Source of the DNA: CAZOHG01 sp964579725
GTDB lineage: Bacteria; Zhuqueibacterota; JdFR-76; BMS3Abin05
Assembly (NCBI GenBank): GCA_964579725.1
Contig: CAZOHG010000027.1
Span: 1-47,983 of the forward strand
Direction: 5' to 3'
Length of the DNA stretch: 47,983 bases
Position numbers and translations under genes: made by a program. Under the pieces are notes generated by a model. The model saw nothing but the letters and a program-made list of their open reading frames with translations, did no database searches and was not told where the DNA came from. Shown here piece by piece: positions 25,101 to 33,278 of the stretch; position 1 is the stretch's first letter; every line of letters begins with the position of its first letter.

Positions 25101-25190
25101 ACCTTTTTGACGCTTATTGTTCTGCCGGCCATTTACCAGGTTGTGGACGATTTCGGAATCTGGCTCCGATCGCTGGGGCGAAAATTGTAG
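22101..25190 (+). CDS. RND efflux transporter permease (AcrB/HAE-1 superfamily), first copy
   Basis: A 1029-residue inner membrane proton-driven pump with the twofold RND layout: a membrane helix at residues 10-30, porter domain, six-helix block (about 330-540), second porter domain, second helix block (about 850-1020). In TM4 the proton-relay motif reads GMVVDPSIVVLEN, keeping the first Asp of AcrB's D407-D408 pair with Pro in place of the second. In TM10 GLVVNNGIILIDHIN has Asn at the K940 position, as in many FCB pumps. Drug or metal substrate cannot be told. It should work with the adaptor encoded just upstream; no TolC-type channel gene is in the window. Confidence 0.95.
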   Translation: MNISEYSVRRPITMIMATLLVIVLGWISLNRLPLAFMPEMSSTRLSIYVPYSSSSPEEVERLITQPIEDLVSTVSNLDNVTSTSSANGSQVSVQFKDGTDMDVAAMEIRDRVDRAWQYLPDDVELIRIRRWQSTDMPIFNFSLSWNRSKTELVEFVNNVIEPRIERIEGVANVDVSGVEKKVIMVELNQALLRAHHIDVYQLIQSLRANNMNLSGGYIFDGGRKFTIRTIGEFKSVSEIARVPIRGTNIYLKDVANVRYDYPPKTRYRHLNGRDAVILSVYKASNANVVDVAKRIKNLLSEFEHNPQYAGLNIQVFRDQSEEILSSIHSLKWSGIFGAILAILVLFAFLRKWRSTLIISLAIPISLLFTFLVMYMTRLSPFKSGITLNLLSMMAMIYAIGMVVDPSIVVLENIFRHKQEEGLAAREAAIEGSREVGTAVFAATLTTMIVFLPRVVMSSGGMGRFMFEFGLVICVILFSSLVIAITVVPLLASFLFTGKEKPKSKEVVWLTNGYRKIMEWTLQRPAVTIGAALLVLGVSLFLYTKIDREFMPPAPTRRIDFRVDIPPSYQMAEIKELFTGIEKTFLTHKKAYDIKAISTDFGKGRSSKGGRGRLTFFLTDEKNSHLGTMEALQKIQAALPRLPGVAFRVRRMHGMSGGEMGVSVVLKGDNLDVLTLIANEVRKQLEPIPGVKDVETSLESGNEEIQVAVNRNRVNQYGLSTRRVAQTIFSALTSRASSKFKTKDREVDIQIQLREADRANLQKLRNLTVGSEKKTLVPLYTMVQFKKARGPQQLVRERRRHVVTVYANLQKRGMYSATQAISGVLSRVELPPGYTWEFGRNYRRWRQSESQSWFVLALSVVLILMVMASLFESILQPFVIMFSVPFAIIGILFFFWLTNTNLSQVGMLGVIIVFGLVVNNGIILIDHINHLRQSGLSRRNAILKGGQNRLRPILMTAATTDLGLLPLILPIFFPSVFGPTEGRAGMWAPVGLAIFGGLTVSTFLTLIVLPAIYQVVDDFGIWLRSLGRKL

Positions 25191-25211
25191 AGCAGGGGGG
25201 AAATCACGTGG

Positions 25212-26681
25212 GTGGCGGGAGGCGCCAAAATTCAGGCGCTGCCAAATGGCGATCGGTTCGGAAGGACAAAGGGCGGTGAGTGGCCGGAATACTTAAATCA
25301 AAAAGTCGGAGGGAAAAGGCCCATTAAAAAACGACCATCAAAACACGACCTAACCACGGGCAAAATCAGTAAAAATGTGTGGATTTTGGCCTGGCCGATG
25401 GTGATCGGTAATCTGCTGCAAAATCTCTTCAATATTGTGGATATGATTTTTGTCGGGCGCCTGGGCCCGGACGCCATTGCAGCCGTGGCCATGAGCGGCA
25501 TTTACATGATGGTGGTTTGGACGTTTTTGGCGGGTGTCTCAATGGGAACGGGTGCCATGGTCTCGCGGTTCTACGGTGCAGGAGACGAAAAACAGACGAT
25601 CGACGTGATTTACCAGTCCCTTTTTCTCGGAGCTGTCATTGCCGTTTTGCTGGCGTTTTTGGGGCTGTTCTTTGCCGAACCGTCCCTCCGACTTTTGGGG
25701 GCCGCGCCGGCTGTGGTGCGTTTGGGGGTGCCTTATTTAAAGATTGTTTTTCTCGGTTCATTCACGCTCATTCTTTTTTTTCTGGTCAGCGCCATTTTAC
25801 GGGCCATTGGCGATGCCCTTACTCCCATGAAAGTGTGGAGTTTGGCCACGATTATCAATATTGTGCTGGATCCGCTGCTGATTTTTGGCATCGGCCCCTT
25901 CCCCAAATTGGGCGTCATTGGCGCCGCCGTGGCCACGGTGACCGGACAGGGGATCGGGATGGTAATCGGTTTTTGGATTCTTTTTGAGGGGAAATCCTTC
26001 ATTCGGGTGCGCTTGAAGGAATTTCACCTGCATTTTGAATATATTTGGCGAATTATTCGAATTGCCATTCCGGGCTCGGTTCAGGGGGGCGTGCGCAGCT
26101 TGGCCGGTCTCATTCTCATGCGCATTGTGGCGGCTTACGGAACCATTGCCGTGGCAGCTTACGGCATCGGGCTTCGGGTCATGTTAATCGTCATGATGCC
26201 CGGGTGGGCACTGGGCACGGCTGCCGCCACACTGGTAGGCCAGAATTTGGGGGCTCACAAGCCAGACCGAGCGGAAAAAAGTGCCTGGACGGCAGCCGGT
26301 TACTACATCCTTTTTGTGGTGGTGGTTGGACTTTTGTTTGTAATTTTTCCCGAACCTGTCATTCAGCTTTTCAATGCTGATCCCAAAGTGGTGGCTACCG
26401 GGATTCGCTATTTGCGAATCACGGCCATTACCTACCCGTTTCTGGCATTGGGCATCACTATGGGTATGTCTCAAAGCGGCGCCGGGGACACCGCTTCCCC
26501 CATGATTGTCATTGCCCTGTCCATGTTGGGGATTCAAATTCCACTGGCGCTCTACCTACCGCGGTTGGACGGGCTGGGAACGGACGGTATTTGGCTGGCC
26601 ATTGCTATTGCCTTGACCATTCAGGGAATTTTAATGACCTATTTCTTTTCTCGTGGCAAATGGAAATTTAAAAAAGTCTAA
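25212..26681 (+). CDS. MATE family efflux transporter
   Basis: A 489-residue multidrug and toxin extrusion protein with twelve predicted helices, using a sodium or proton gradient. Typical wording: WPMVIGNLLQNLFNIVDMIFVGRLGPDAIAAV at the first two helices, GVSMGTGAMVSRFYGAG, and the mirrored AAATLVGQNLGAHKPDRAE in the second half. The first 45 or so residues before KISKNVWILAWPM are polar and untypical, so the GTG start at 25212 is uncertain, though no better in-frame start with a ribosome binding site exists before the first helix. It lies 21 nt after the first RND gene and 54 nt before the second. Confidence 0.93.
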   Translation: MAGGAKIQALPNGDRFGRTKGGEWPEYLNQKVGGKRPIKKRPSKHDLTTGKISKNVWILAWPMVIGNLLQNLFNIVDMIFVGRLGPDAIAAVAMSGIYMMVVWTFLAGVSMGTGAMVSRFYGAGDEKQTIDVIYQSLFLGAVIAVLLAFLGLFFAEPSLRLLGAAPAVVRLGVPYLKIVFLGSFTLILFFLVSAILRAIGDALTPMKVWSLATIINIVLDPLLIFGIGPFPKLGVIGAAVATVTGQGIGMVIGFWILFEGKSFIRVRLKEFHLHFEYIWRIIRIAIPGSVQGGVRSLAGLILMRIVAAYGTIAVAAYGIGLRVMLIVMMPGWALGTAAATLVGQNLGAHKPDRAEKSAWTAAGYYILFVVVVGLLFVIFPEPVIQLFNADPKVVATGIRYLRITAITYPFLALGITMGMSQSGAGDTASPMIVIALSMLGIQIPLALYLPRLDGLGTDGIWLAIAIALTIQGILMTYFFSRGKWKFKKV

Positions 26682-26735
26682 ATTCAAATCCGAATACACG
26701 GACTTTTGGCTTCAATATAAAGGCGGAAATTTCTC

Positions 26736-29700
26736 ATGAAATTGGTTGATTTTTCGATTAAGCGGCGCGTAACGATTACTATGATTTTCCTTGCGGCCAT
26801 TATTTTCGGCTGGATTGCTTTCAATCGTTTGAGCATTGATCTGCTGCCGAACATTACGTATCCCACCCTGACGATTCGTACGGAATATCCGGGAACTGCC
26901 CCGGCAGAAGTGGAGAATCTCATTTCCAAACCGATTGAAGAAGCCGTGGGCGTGGTAAACGGAGTGATTCGGGTGAGTTCCACCTCTCGTTCGGGTGTGT
27001 CGGATGTGGTTGTGGAGTTCGATTGGGACACCAATATGGATTTTGCCTCCCTGAATGTGCGGGAGAAATTGGATCGTGTCCGATTGCCCAAAGATGCCGG
27101 GCAACCCATTTTGTTGCGATACGATCCCTCTCTGGAACCCATCATGCGCATTGCGTTGTACGGCAGCAAAAATCTGATCGCACTGCGTTTGTTGGGAGAC
27201 GAGAAAATCAAGCGGGATTTGGAAAGTTTGGACGGTGTGGCGGCCGTTCAGGTGAGCGGCGGGCTCGAGGAAGAAATTCACGTGGATTTGAATGCGGCAA
27301 AGTTGGCCGTTTTGAAAATTCCCGTCACATTGGTGACCTCGCGCCTTGCTCAGGAAAATGTGAATCTGACCGGCGGAACCCTGGACGAAGGTAGCACGCA
27401 ATACATTGTTCGGACGCTAAATCAATTCAAAACGGCCGCCGAAATCAATAATATTGTCATCGCGCGGCGGGGCAACGCCGTGATTCGCGTGGGCGATATC
27501 GGGCGGGCGTACAAAAGTTACAAAGACCGCAAGATCATTACCCGTGTAAACGGCCACGAAAGCGTGGAAATCTCCGTGTACAAAGAGGCCAGCACCAACA
27601 CCGTCGCCGTGGCCGACCGCGTCAAAAAGAAATTGGCCGCCATTCAAAAAAATATTCGGTTGACGTCGCCCAATGTGCAGTTGGCTATTGTGGCCGATCA
27701 ATCCCGCTTTATTCGCAATTCAGTCAACGATGTGCTTTCGTCGGCGGTCATCGGGGGACTTCTTGCCATGATGATTTTGTATTTTTTCCTGCGGGATCTG
27801 CGCAGTACCCTCATTATTAGTCTGGCGATCCCCATTTCGATTGTGTCCACCTTCTTCCTGATGTACCTTTCCAACGTGTCCCTTAATGTGATGTCGTTGG
27901 GCGGATTGGCCCTCGGTGTGGGCATGATGGTGGACAGCGCCATTGTGGTGCTGGAGTCGGTTGACCGCTACCGAAAAAGGGGATTGGGTTTGGCGGAGGC
28001 GGCCAGTCAGGGCACATCCGAAGTGGGAATGGCGGTGGTGGCGTCCACATTAACCACGGTTTTTGTGTTTGTTCCCATTATTTTTGTGAAAGGAATTGCG
28101 GGGCAAATTTTCACCGACGAGGCGCTCACCGTAACGTATTCCCTGCTTATGTCGCTGTTGGTGGCACTGACGCTGATTCCGATGTTGTCGGCTTTGGGTC
28201 GTTCCGGCAGCAAACACTCGGTCCAGGACGAAGCTTCTCGGGCCGTACCTGCCTCCCGGTTTTCCCGCTTCATGACGAATATGGTTCTCGGCATTTTCCG
28301 CTTGTCAAAGGCCGTAGCCGTGTTTTCAGGCAAAATTTTGCTTCTTTGCCTCTGGCCTTTCCAATGGATTTTTGACCGCTTTTACCGGTGGACGGTTCGG
28401 GTGTACCCGCCGGTCATTCGGTGGGCCCTGAAGAATCGCTGGCAAACCGTCGCAATTGCGCTGGTGCTGTTAGGGCTTTCCTACGTAGCCTATTTGCATC
28501 TCGGAACAGAACTTATCCCGGAAATGAGCCAGGGCGAATTTATTGTGGATGTGACACTTCCCGTGGGGACTCCCATTGAGGAAACGGACACCATGATTCA
28601 AACTATGGTGAAAATCGGTTCCGCCAATCCGAACGTGCTTCGCATGTACACTGTAGCAGGCTCTGTCACACAAACAGGCGTCTCATCTACGGAGGAATTG
28701 GAAAATATCGGTCAAATTTTGGTCAAATTAAAAGCGGGCGTTCTTAAGGAAAAGGAAAACCGCGTCATGGAAGACCTGCGCCGAAAATGGGAAAATCTGC
28801 CGGGCGTTTCGACAAAATTTTCGCGCCCCAGCTATTTTAGTTTTAAAACACCCGTTGAAGTGGAGGTCAAGGGCTACAATCTGGACATGTTGAATCGCCT
28901 GAGTAAAACGGTGGCGGAGCAAATGCGGGAGGTTTCCGGGTTAGTGGATGTCAAATCCTCCATGGAAGGCGGAAACCCGGAGATCCAAATCCAATTCAAT
29001 CGCGAGCGCGTGGCGCGCCTGGGGACGGACATTCAGACAATTGCTACCCTCATTCGAAATGAAATTCAAGGCGACGTGGCCACGCAACTAAACCGGCGCG
29101 ATCGGAAAATCGACATCCGTGTGCGTTCCCGCGAAAAAGACCGGCGAACCATCGAGGCCCTAAAGCAGCTGATTGTTAACCCGGGTAGTGCGGTGCCGGT
29201 TCCCCTGTTTTCAGTGGCTAATATTGCCGTGGAGCGGGGGCCCAGCGAAATTCGCCGTGTAGACCAGGAACGGGTCGCCATTGTGTCAGCCAACGTCGAG
29301 GGGCGGGATTTGGGAAGCGCCGTTACCGATATTCGCCGAATTCTTTCGAAAATCGACCTGCCGCCGGGAATGCGGGTGACAATTGGGGGACAAAATGCCG
29401 AAATGGCGGTATCCTTTGCCAGTATGCGGTTCGCGATTTTCCTGGCCATTTTTCTGGTCTATTTGGTCATGGCTTCCCAGTTTGAATCGTTGCTACATCC
29501 GTTTGTCATTATGTTTACAATTCCCTTTGGATTAATCGGGGTCTTTTTCACCCTTTTGATTTTCGGGCAAACCATTAGCGTTGTGTCCCTGATTGGAATG
29601 GTGATGTTGGCAGGCATTGTGGTCAACAATGCCATTGTGCTGGTGGATTACATTAACCACTTACGCCGTGTGGAAAAAATGCCTAAATTCGAAGCCATTG

Positions 29701-29909
29701 TTCAAGCCGGTCAGGTGCGGCTGCGTCCCATTCTTATGACGGCTACGACTACCGTTCTGGGACTCTTGCCCATGTCGTTGGGCCTTGGCGAAGGGTCGGA
29801 AGTGCGTTCTCCGATGGCGATTACTGTAATTGGAGGGCTCATTATGGCAACGGTGCTCACGTTGGTTTTTATTCCTACGATCTACTCCTTGTTTGAAAAA
29901 TCCGAGTAG
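26736..29909 (+). CDS. RND efflux transporter permease, second copy
   Basis: A 1057-residue RND pump paralogous to the first. The N-terminal helix reads ITMIFLAAIIFGWIAFNRL; TM4 has GMMVDSAIVVLESVDR; TM10 has GIVVNNAIVLVDYINHL. The linker between the two membrane blocks (about residues 487-568) is longer than usual and holds an extra hydrophobic stretch (SGKILLLCLWPFQWIFD). No second adaptor gene is adjacent, so the two pumps may share the upstream adaptor or form a hetero-oligomer like MdtBC; that is inference. It is last in the sigma-to-efflux run. Confidence 0.95.
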   Translation: MKLVDFSIKRRVTITMIFLAAIIFGWIAFNRLSIDLLPNITYPTLTIRTEYPGTAPAEVENLISKPIEEAVGVVNGVIRVSSTSRSGVSDVVVEFDWDTNMDFASLNVREKLDRVRLPKDAGQPILLRYDPSLEPIMRIALYGSKNLIALRLLGDEKIKRDLESLDGVAAVQVSGGLEEEIHVDLNAAKLAVLKIPVTLVTSRLAQENVNLTGGTLDEGSTQYIVRTLNQFKTAAEINNIVIARRGNAVIRVGDIGRAYKSYKDRKIITRVNGHESVEISVYKEASTNTVAVADRVKKKLAAIQKNIRLTSPNVQLAIVADQSRFIRNSVNDVLSSAVIGGLLAMMILYFFLRDLRSTLIISLAIPISIVSTFFLMYLSNVSLNVMSLGGLALGVGMMVDSAIVVLESVDRYRKRGLGLAEAASQGTSEVGMAVVASTLTTVFVFVPIIFVKGIAGQIFTDEALTVTYSLLMSLLVALTLIPMLSALGRSGSKHSVQDEASRAVPASRFSRFMTNMVLGIFRLSKAVAVFSGKILLLCLWPFQWIFDRFYRWTVRVYPPVIRWALKNRWQTVAIALVLLGLSYVAYLHLGTELIPEMSQGEFIVDVTLPVGTPIEETDTMIQTMVKIGSANPNVLRMYTVAGSVTQTGVSSTEELENIGQILVKLKAGVLKEKENRVMEDLRRKWENLPGVSTKFSRPSYFSFKTPVEVEVKGYNLDMLNRLSKTVAEQMREVSGLVDVKSSMEGGNPEIQIQFNRERVARLGTDIQTIATLIRNEIQGDVATQLNRRDRKIDIRVRSREKDRRTIEALKQLIVNPGSAVPVPLFSVANIAVERGPSEIRRVDQERVAIVSANVEGRDLGSAVTDIRRILSKIDLPPGMRVTIGGQNAEMAVSFASMRFAIFLAIFLVYLVMASQFESLLHPFVIMFTIPFGLIGVFFTLLIFGQTISVVSLIGMVMLAGIVVNNAIVLVDYINHLRRVEKMPKFEAIVQAGQVRLRPILMTATTTVLGLLPMSLGLGEGSEVRSPMAITVIGGLIMATVLTLVFIPTIYSLFEKSE

Positions 29910-30125
29910 ACACAACTACCTTTCCGAGATGGGCGGTTGTCAAAAGGGCTAAAAGAGCGGCCTGCTTTCAGGAATCGGGAAAAAATGAGGTCCGGCCGCC
30001 CGCAAACATGGCTCTCTTGCAATAAATGAATAGGCTAATCCCTTTCTTCTTTCGGAAATTCCCCTCTTGAATTCCGTACGAAAAGAATTTTTTCTGATTT
30101 TGCAAGGTCAACAGCAATTTTTCTC

Positions 30126-30154
30126 TTGCATTTTTGGAATTAAATTTTTATTTT
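30126..30154 (+). promoter_or_regulatory. Probable promoter for the HU/IHF-like gene
   Basis: TTGCAT at 30126-30131, a 17-bp spacer, TATTTT at 30149-30154, about 40 nt before the start codon. Confidence 0.5.
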
Positions 30155-30194
30155 TAGTCAAATTACTGAACTCAAAGGAAGGAGGTAAGGTTAG

Positions 30195-30506
30195 ATGAAG
30201 AAAACGGTTACAAAGCGGGACATTGCCAAAAAGGTCGCCAAAGAAGTCGGTGAAAAACTCCCCCTGACTGAGAAAATAGTTTCTACTCTTTTTACCACGC
30301 TGCGGGAAATCATGGCCGAAGCAAATCCTGAGGTTCGTATTGAGATTCGCGATTTTGGTGTGTTCGAGGTCAAAACCACCAAAGCCAAACCCAAAGCTCG
30401 CAATCCGAAAACAGGCGAAATTGTGTACGTTCCGCCACGGCGCAAAACCCATTTCAAACCCGGCAAGTTGCTCAAAGAAGAACTGAAAAAGCCCCTGGAT
30501 CAATAG
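30195..30506 (+). CDS. HU/IHF-family DNA-binding protein
   Basis: A 103-residue nucleoid protein that bends DNA as a dimer. It has the N-terminal helical pair, RDFGVFEVKTTKAKPKARNPKTGE matching the beta arm with its R-NP-TG-E tip, and the closing helix KPGKLLKEELK. The extra acid- and lysine-rich N-terminus and the length (103 against about 90 for HU) lean towards the IHF-like group. A very strong AAGGAGG ribosome binding site and its own promoter and terminator suggest an abundant, independently expressed protein. Confidence 0.96.
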   Translation: MKKTVTKRDIAKKVAKEVGEKLPLTEKIVSTLFTTLREIMAEANPEVRIEIRDFGVFEVKTTKAKPKARNPKTGEIVYVPPRRKTHFKPGKLLKEELKKPLDQ

Positions 30507-30536
30507 CCATTCTCGGGGATTTTCTTATACGATTTG

Positions 30537-30570
30537 AAAAGGCACAAATGGCACGTGTTTGTGCCTTTTT
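30537..30570 (+). terminator. Strong intrinsic terminator after the HU/IHF-like gene
   Basis: AAAGGCACAAA (30538-30548) pairs with TTTGTGCCTTT (30558-30568) as an 11-bp stem with a 9-nt loop, ending in T residues. It separates the gene from the downstream amidase cassette. Confidence 0.88.
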
Positions 30571-30641
30571 CCGTTTTTTGTGACCCATTTTCTCCCGATT
30601 GCTACAAAAGACCGAACGAACGGGAAACAGCTTTCTCTTTT

Positions 30642-30670
30642 TTTTCACCCGACAAGTGGTAGCCTAAAAT
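30642..30670 (+). promoter_or_regulatory. Possible promoter for the amidase cassette
   Basis: TTTTCA at 30642-30647, a 17-bp spacer and TAAAAT at 30665-30670, about 52 nt before the start codon. The -35 box matches consensus at four of six positions, the -10 at five. Confidence 0.4.
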
Positions 30671-30721
30671 TTTCCTTTTGGAGGAAGAGGGCGCACCACC
30701 GTCCGATTTCCGGAGTTTCCA

Positions 30722-31819
30722 ATGCCCGGACTTGACCACCTCATGGCCGTCATTTTGAAATTTCTGGCTCCCGCCACATTAATTGAGCGGACATTGGAAT
30801 TTTTCACCCTGATTTTTGAAACTACCGGCATTTTTAGAGGAAAAACATCTCTGGCTTTGCGGTTGGTTGGTGGGAAATCTGCCGTGGGGGAATCGCCGGA
30901 CGGCAGATTGAAATTGAAAAAGCAGGTGGTTTTGCAAACGATCGGCTTGGTGTTGGGGGTGTTGTTGTGCTGGAAGGGCAATCTTCATTTATTTGAACTA
31001 CTGGCAATTGCTCCGGGGGCCATTCCCGTTTGGGCGGACGTTTTGTTGTCCGGGTTGCTCATTAGCGGCGGAAGCCAGCCCATTCACGATCTCATTACCT
31101 TTTTACAAAAGGCGCGGGAAAACGCCAAAAATCAAGTTCGCCAGGCCTCCTTGGAGCTGGCGCTTGAAGAGAAGCCGTCGGTTGAACCTGCCTTTCGTCA
31201 AATCGAATACACCGGTGGAATTTATCCCTCCCGCCCGGGGCATTCGCTCCGACGCAAAAACCCTTCTTACATTGTGGTGCACCATTCCGCTACGTCCAAC
31301 ACCTTTGGTTTTGAAGAAGTTGTGGCGATTGAAAAAGAGCGCCGCTTAGACCCCAGTTACCATTGCGTTGTAACCTACGACGGTACGCCGCACGCGTACT
31401 GCCGCTGGGACGGCGTCGGCTACCACGTAAAACGGGGGACGAAAATCAGCAACGGTAATTCTCTGGGCATTTGTTTTGTGGGGAATTTTTCAACCGATCC
31501 CTCGGCACCGGGTAACAATTCGGACGGCTCTTTCGGCCCGCAAGTGCCCTCAGCGGAACAGATTCGGCGCGGTGCCGAAATGTTGGCCCTTTGGCAGGCT
31601 GTGTACGACATCCCCTTGCAGCACATTGTGCCGCATCGAGACGTGAAAAAGCACCACACGGATTGCCCGGGTAGCCGTTTTCCCTTCACGGATTTGGTTG
31701 AAAAGGCAGCGGAAGTTTTGGCTAAATGGCAGGCGACGCCGGGTTTTGCGGCGTTTGTGCAGGAGTTTCGGCGAAAACCCTTCGTCCTCGTTCACGAACG
31801 CGAGGAGAACACAACATGA
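30722..31819 (+). CDS. Membrane-anchored N-acetylmuramoyl-L-alanine amidase (amidase_2/PGRP type)
   Basis: A 365-residue fusion. Residues 1-135 form a membrane domain with three hydrophobic segments (about 8-30, 68-92, 102-118), including GLVLGVLLCW and DVLLSGLLISGGSQPIHDLI. Residues about 165-340 form a zinc amidase_2 domain, with likely metal ligands H187 (IVVHHSAT), H305 (VPHRDV) and C315 (HTDCPGS). Such enzymes cut the bond between MurNAc and the stem peptide. With three helices and the N-terminus inside, the amidase would face the periplasm. The membrane domain recurs in the next protein. The fusion of this domain with an amidase is not one I know. GGAG lies 8 nt before the ATG. It overlaps the next gene by ATGA. 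Confidence 0.87.
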   Translation: MPGLDHLMAVILKFLAPATLIERTLEFFTLIFETTGIFRGKTSLALRLVGGKSAVGESPDGRLKLKKQVVLQTIGLVLGVLLCWKGNLHLFELLAIAPGAIPVWADVLLSGLLISGGSQPIHDLITFLQKARENAKNQVRQASLELALEEKPSVEPAFRQIEYTGGIYPSRPGHSLRRKNPSYIVVHHSATSNTFGFEEVVAIEKERRLDPSYHCVVTYDGTPHAYCRWDGVGYHVKRGTKISNGNSLGICFVGNFSTDPSAPGNNSDGSFGPQVPSAEQIRRGAEMLALWQAVYDIPLQHIVPHRDVKKHHTDCPGSRFPFTDLVEKAAEVLAKWQATPGFAAFVQEFRRKPFVLVHEREENTT

Positions 31820-32436
31820 AGGCCGGATTGATTGTCCTGACTTTTTTCTTTGTTTCACCCGCCGGAGCGTGGGCCCAAAGCTCTCTTGCGGAAAAGTGGC
31901 AGGCCTGGCCGGAAAGTGCCCAGGTCGTGGCGTTCTTTTTCATTCTTTTGACTATTGCCACGCTTTTGAATCGATTTTTTGAATTTTGGGTTGAGCTTTT
32001 CAAATGGGTGTACTGGCAATCCCCCTTGCTGCAGGACATGTGGAAAGAAATCTGGGAGGCCCTGCGGGAAAAATTGGCGGCGTTAGACCCCCATTTCCAA
32101 GACCCGTCTCTTAGCGACAAATTGCGGGAGAAATTGCGCATTTTGATGATTCAACTCACCGTGTTTTCAATCGGGTCGATTTTGGGTGTCTGGCTGTGCT
32201 GGGCTCTCCATTTGGGAATGCTACGGGCCCTCGGGTTCATTTCCGTGAAATCCTTTTGGGATTACCTGGTAACGGGCATTTTGGTCGCTTCGGGTACCGA
32301 ACCTGTGCACGCTATATTTCGAATCATTGAGGCGAAAAAGGATCGAAAAAAATTCCAGTCATTGGCAAGTGGAGCGTGGAAGCACAAAAATACCGCTTCA
32401 GCCGCCGGGCCAAACCGTAGCGAAACTTCCCGTTAA
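31816..32436 (+). CDS. Membrane protein paralogous to the anchor of the amidase
   Basis: A 206-residue protein with a signal-like N-terminus (residues 1-20, ending AWA), then three hydrophobic segments at about 36-58, 112-134 and 148-160. GSILGVWLCW (120-129) and DYLVTGILVASGTEPVHAIF (149-168) line up with the matching segments of the upstream amidase, as does ATLLNRFFEFW (48-58) with ATLIERTLEFF. A charged helical region (about 75-110) is inserted between helices 1 and 2. The C-terminal tail is basic and disordered. The G-(S/T)-x-P-(I/V)-H motif after the last helix is shared by both. It overlaps the amidase gene and has a GAGGAG ribosome binding site. Function unknown; holin-like or scaffold roles are guesses. 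Confidence 0.8.
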   Translation: MKAGLIVLTFFFVSPAGAWAQSSLAEKWQAWPESAQVVAFFFILLTIATLLNRFFEFWVELFKWVYWQSPLLQDMWKEIWEALREKLAALDPHFQDPSLSDKLREKLRILMIQLTVFSIGSILGVWLCWALHLGMLRALGFISVKSFWDYLVTGILVASGTEPVHAIFRIIEAKKDRKKFQSLASGAWKHKNTASAAGPNRSETSR

Positions 32437-32546
32437 AAAAGCCTCTCACGGCAAAGAGCGACTTTTCCCAAGATACGTGGCGTATTTGAGACAAATCCTT
32501 TCGGTTGAAAAGTTGGTTGGAAATTTGGACGAATCAGGAGTAAGGA

Positions 32547-33278
32547 ATGCGGTTTTTGTGGATACCATTTTGGAGGGGGTTTGCCGATTTTTTCTCGAAC
32601 GGCTGGTCTTTCTGCCGAACCTATTGGGCACAAATGGTATTTCTTCTGGTGGTGGCCGCCCTAATTGTTTGGGCCTTTCGAGACAAAAGCTGGAAAGAAA
32701 ATCGAACGCCCACCACAACCGGCCGACGATTGCTGCGGGGGACGGTGCGTTTCTTTGTCGGATTGTTCCGACTTGTGCTCCAATCACCCTTGTTAATTTT
32801 GTTTATTTTGCTTCTGGTTTTTATCCGCAGTCAAAAGTTAACCCAATTTTTCCTGCGCTTTTTGGAGGGGTTGGGCATTCCCATTCACCCCGAAGAACCC
32901 GCTCCTGAATTCGAGGCCGAGGGAAAATCCAGTTACCAGAAGCAAGTGGAGAAAAGTTTGCGCGAGGGGAAAAAGCTGCTCATTCCCCCTGTGGCGCAGG
33001 TAAGAGAAGTTCCTATGAAAGAATTGAAGGACGAACTCCACGGGAAAATCGCCCTGGACTACCGCGAGGAACCCAACACCTATGTTTTTCATGCCATTTT
33101 TGTGCCGGATTTGGGGCAGAGTTTTTCGCTGCCGGTTTGGGTTCGCTACCGGGATATTCTTTCGGTGGTCAAAGGGAAGAAAGAACACGAGGTCATTGTG
33201 TACGTTCGTCAACAGGCCAGACCTTCCAAAGCCAAAAAAGAATGGGAGGCGCTAACCAATCGATATGATCGGTCGTAG
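32547..33278 (+). CDS. Two-helix membrane protein of unknown function in the amidase cassette
   Basis: A 243-residue protein that I do not recognise. Transmembrane helices are predicted at about 29-44 (QMVFLLVVAALIVWAF) and 72-93 (LVLQSPLLILFILLLVFI). An acidic linker rich in Pro and Glu follows, then a soluble C-terminal domain (about 125-243) with alternating strands and helices (DYREEPNTYVFHAIFVPDLG, HEVIVYVRQQ). AGGAG lies 6 nt before the ATG. It starts 110 nt after the previous gene and overlaps the next by 14 nt, so it belongs to the same run. Confidence 0.72.
   Translation: MRFLWIPFWRGFADFFSNGWSFCRTYWAQMVFLLVVAALIVWAFRDKSWKENRTPTTTGRRLLRGTVRFFVGLFRLVLQSPLLILFILLLVFIRSQKLTQFFLRFLEGLGIPIHPEEPAPEFEAEGKSSYQKQVEKSLREGKKLLIPPVAQVREVPMKELKDELHGKIALDYREEPNTYVFHAIFVPDLGQSFSLPVWVRYRDILSVVKGKKEHEVIVYVRQQARPSKAKKEWEALTNRYDRS

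Noticed and set aside
22101..29909. Altered proton-relay residues in the two RND pumps as a novelty
   Set aside because: Asp followed by Pro or Ser in TM4 and Asn at the Lys940 position are seen in many non-proteobacterial RND pumps.
29910..30125. GCGGCC/GGCCGC inverted repeat after the second RND gene as a terminator
   Set aside because: The loop is over 30 nt and no T-run follows.
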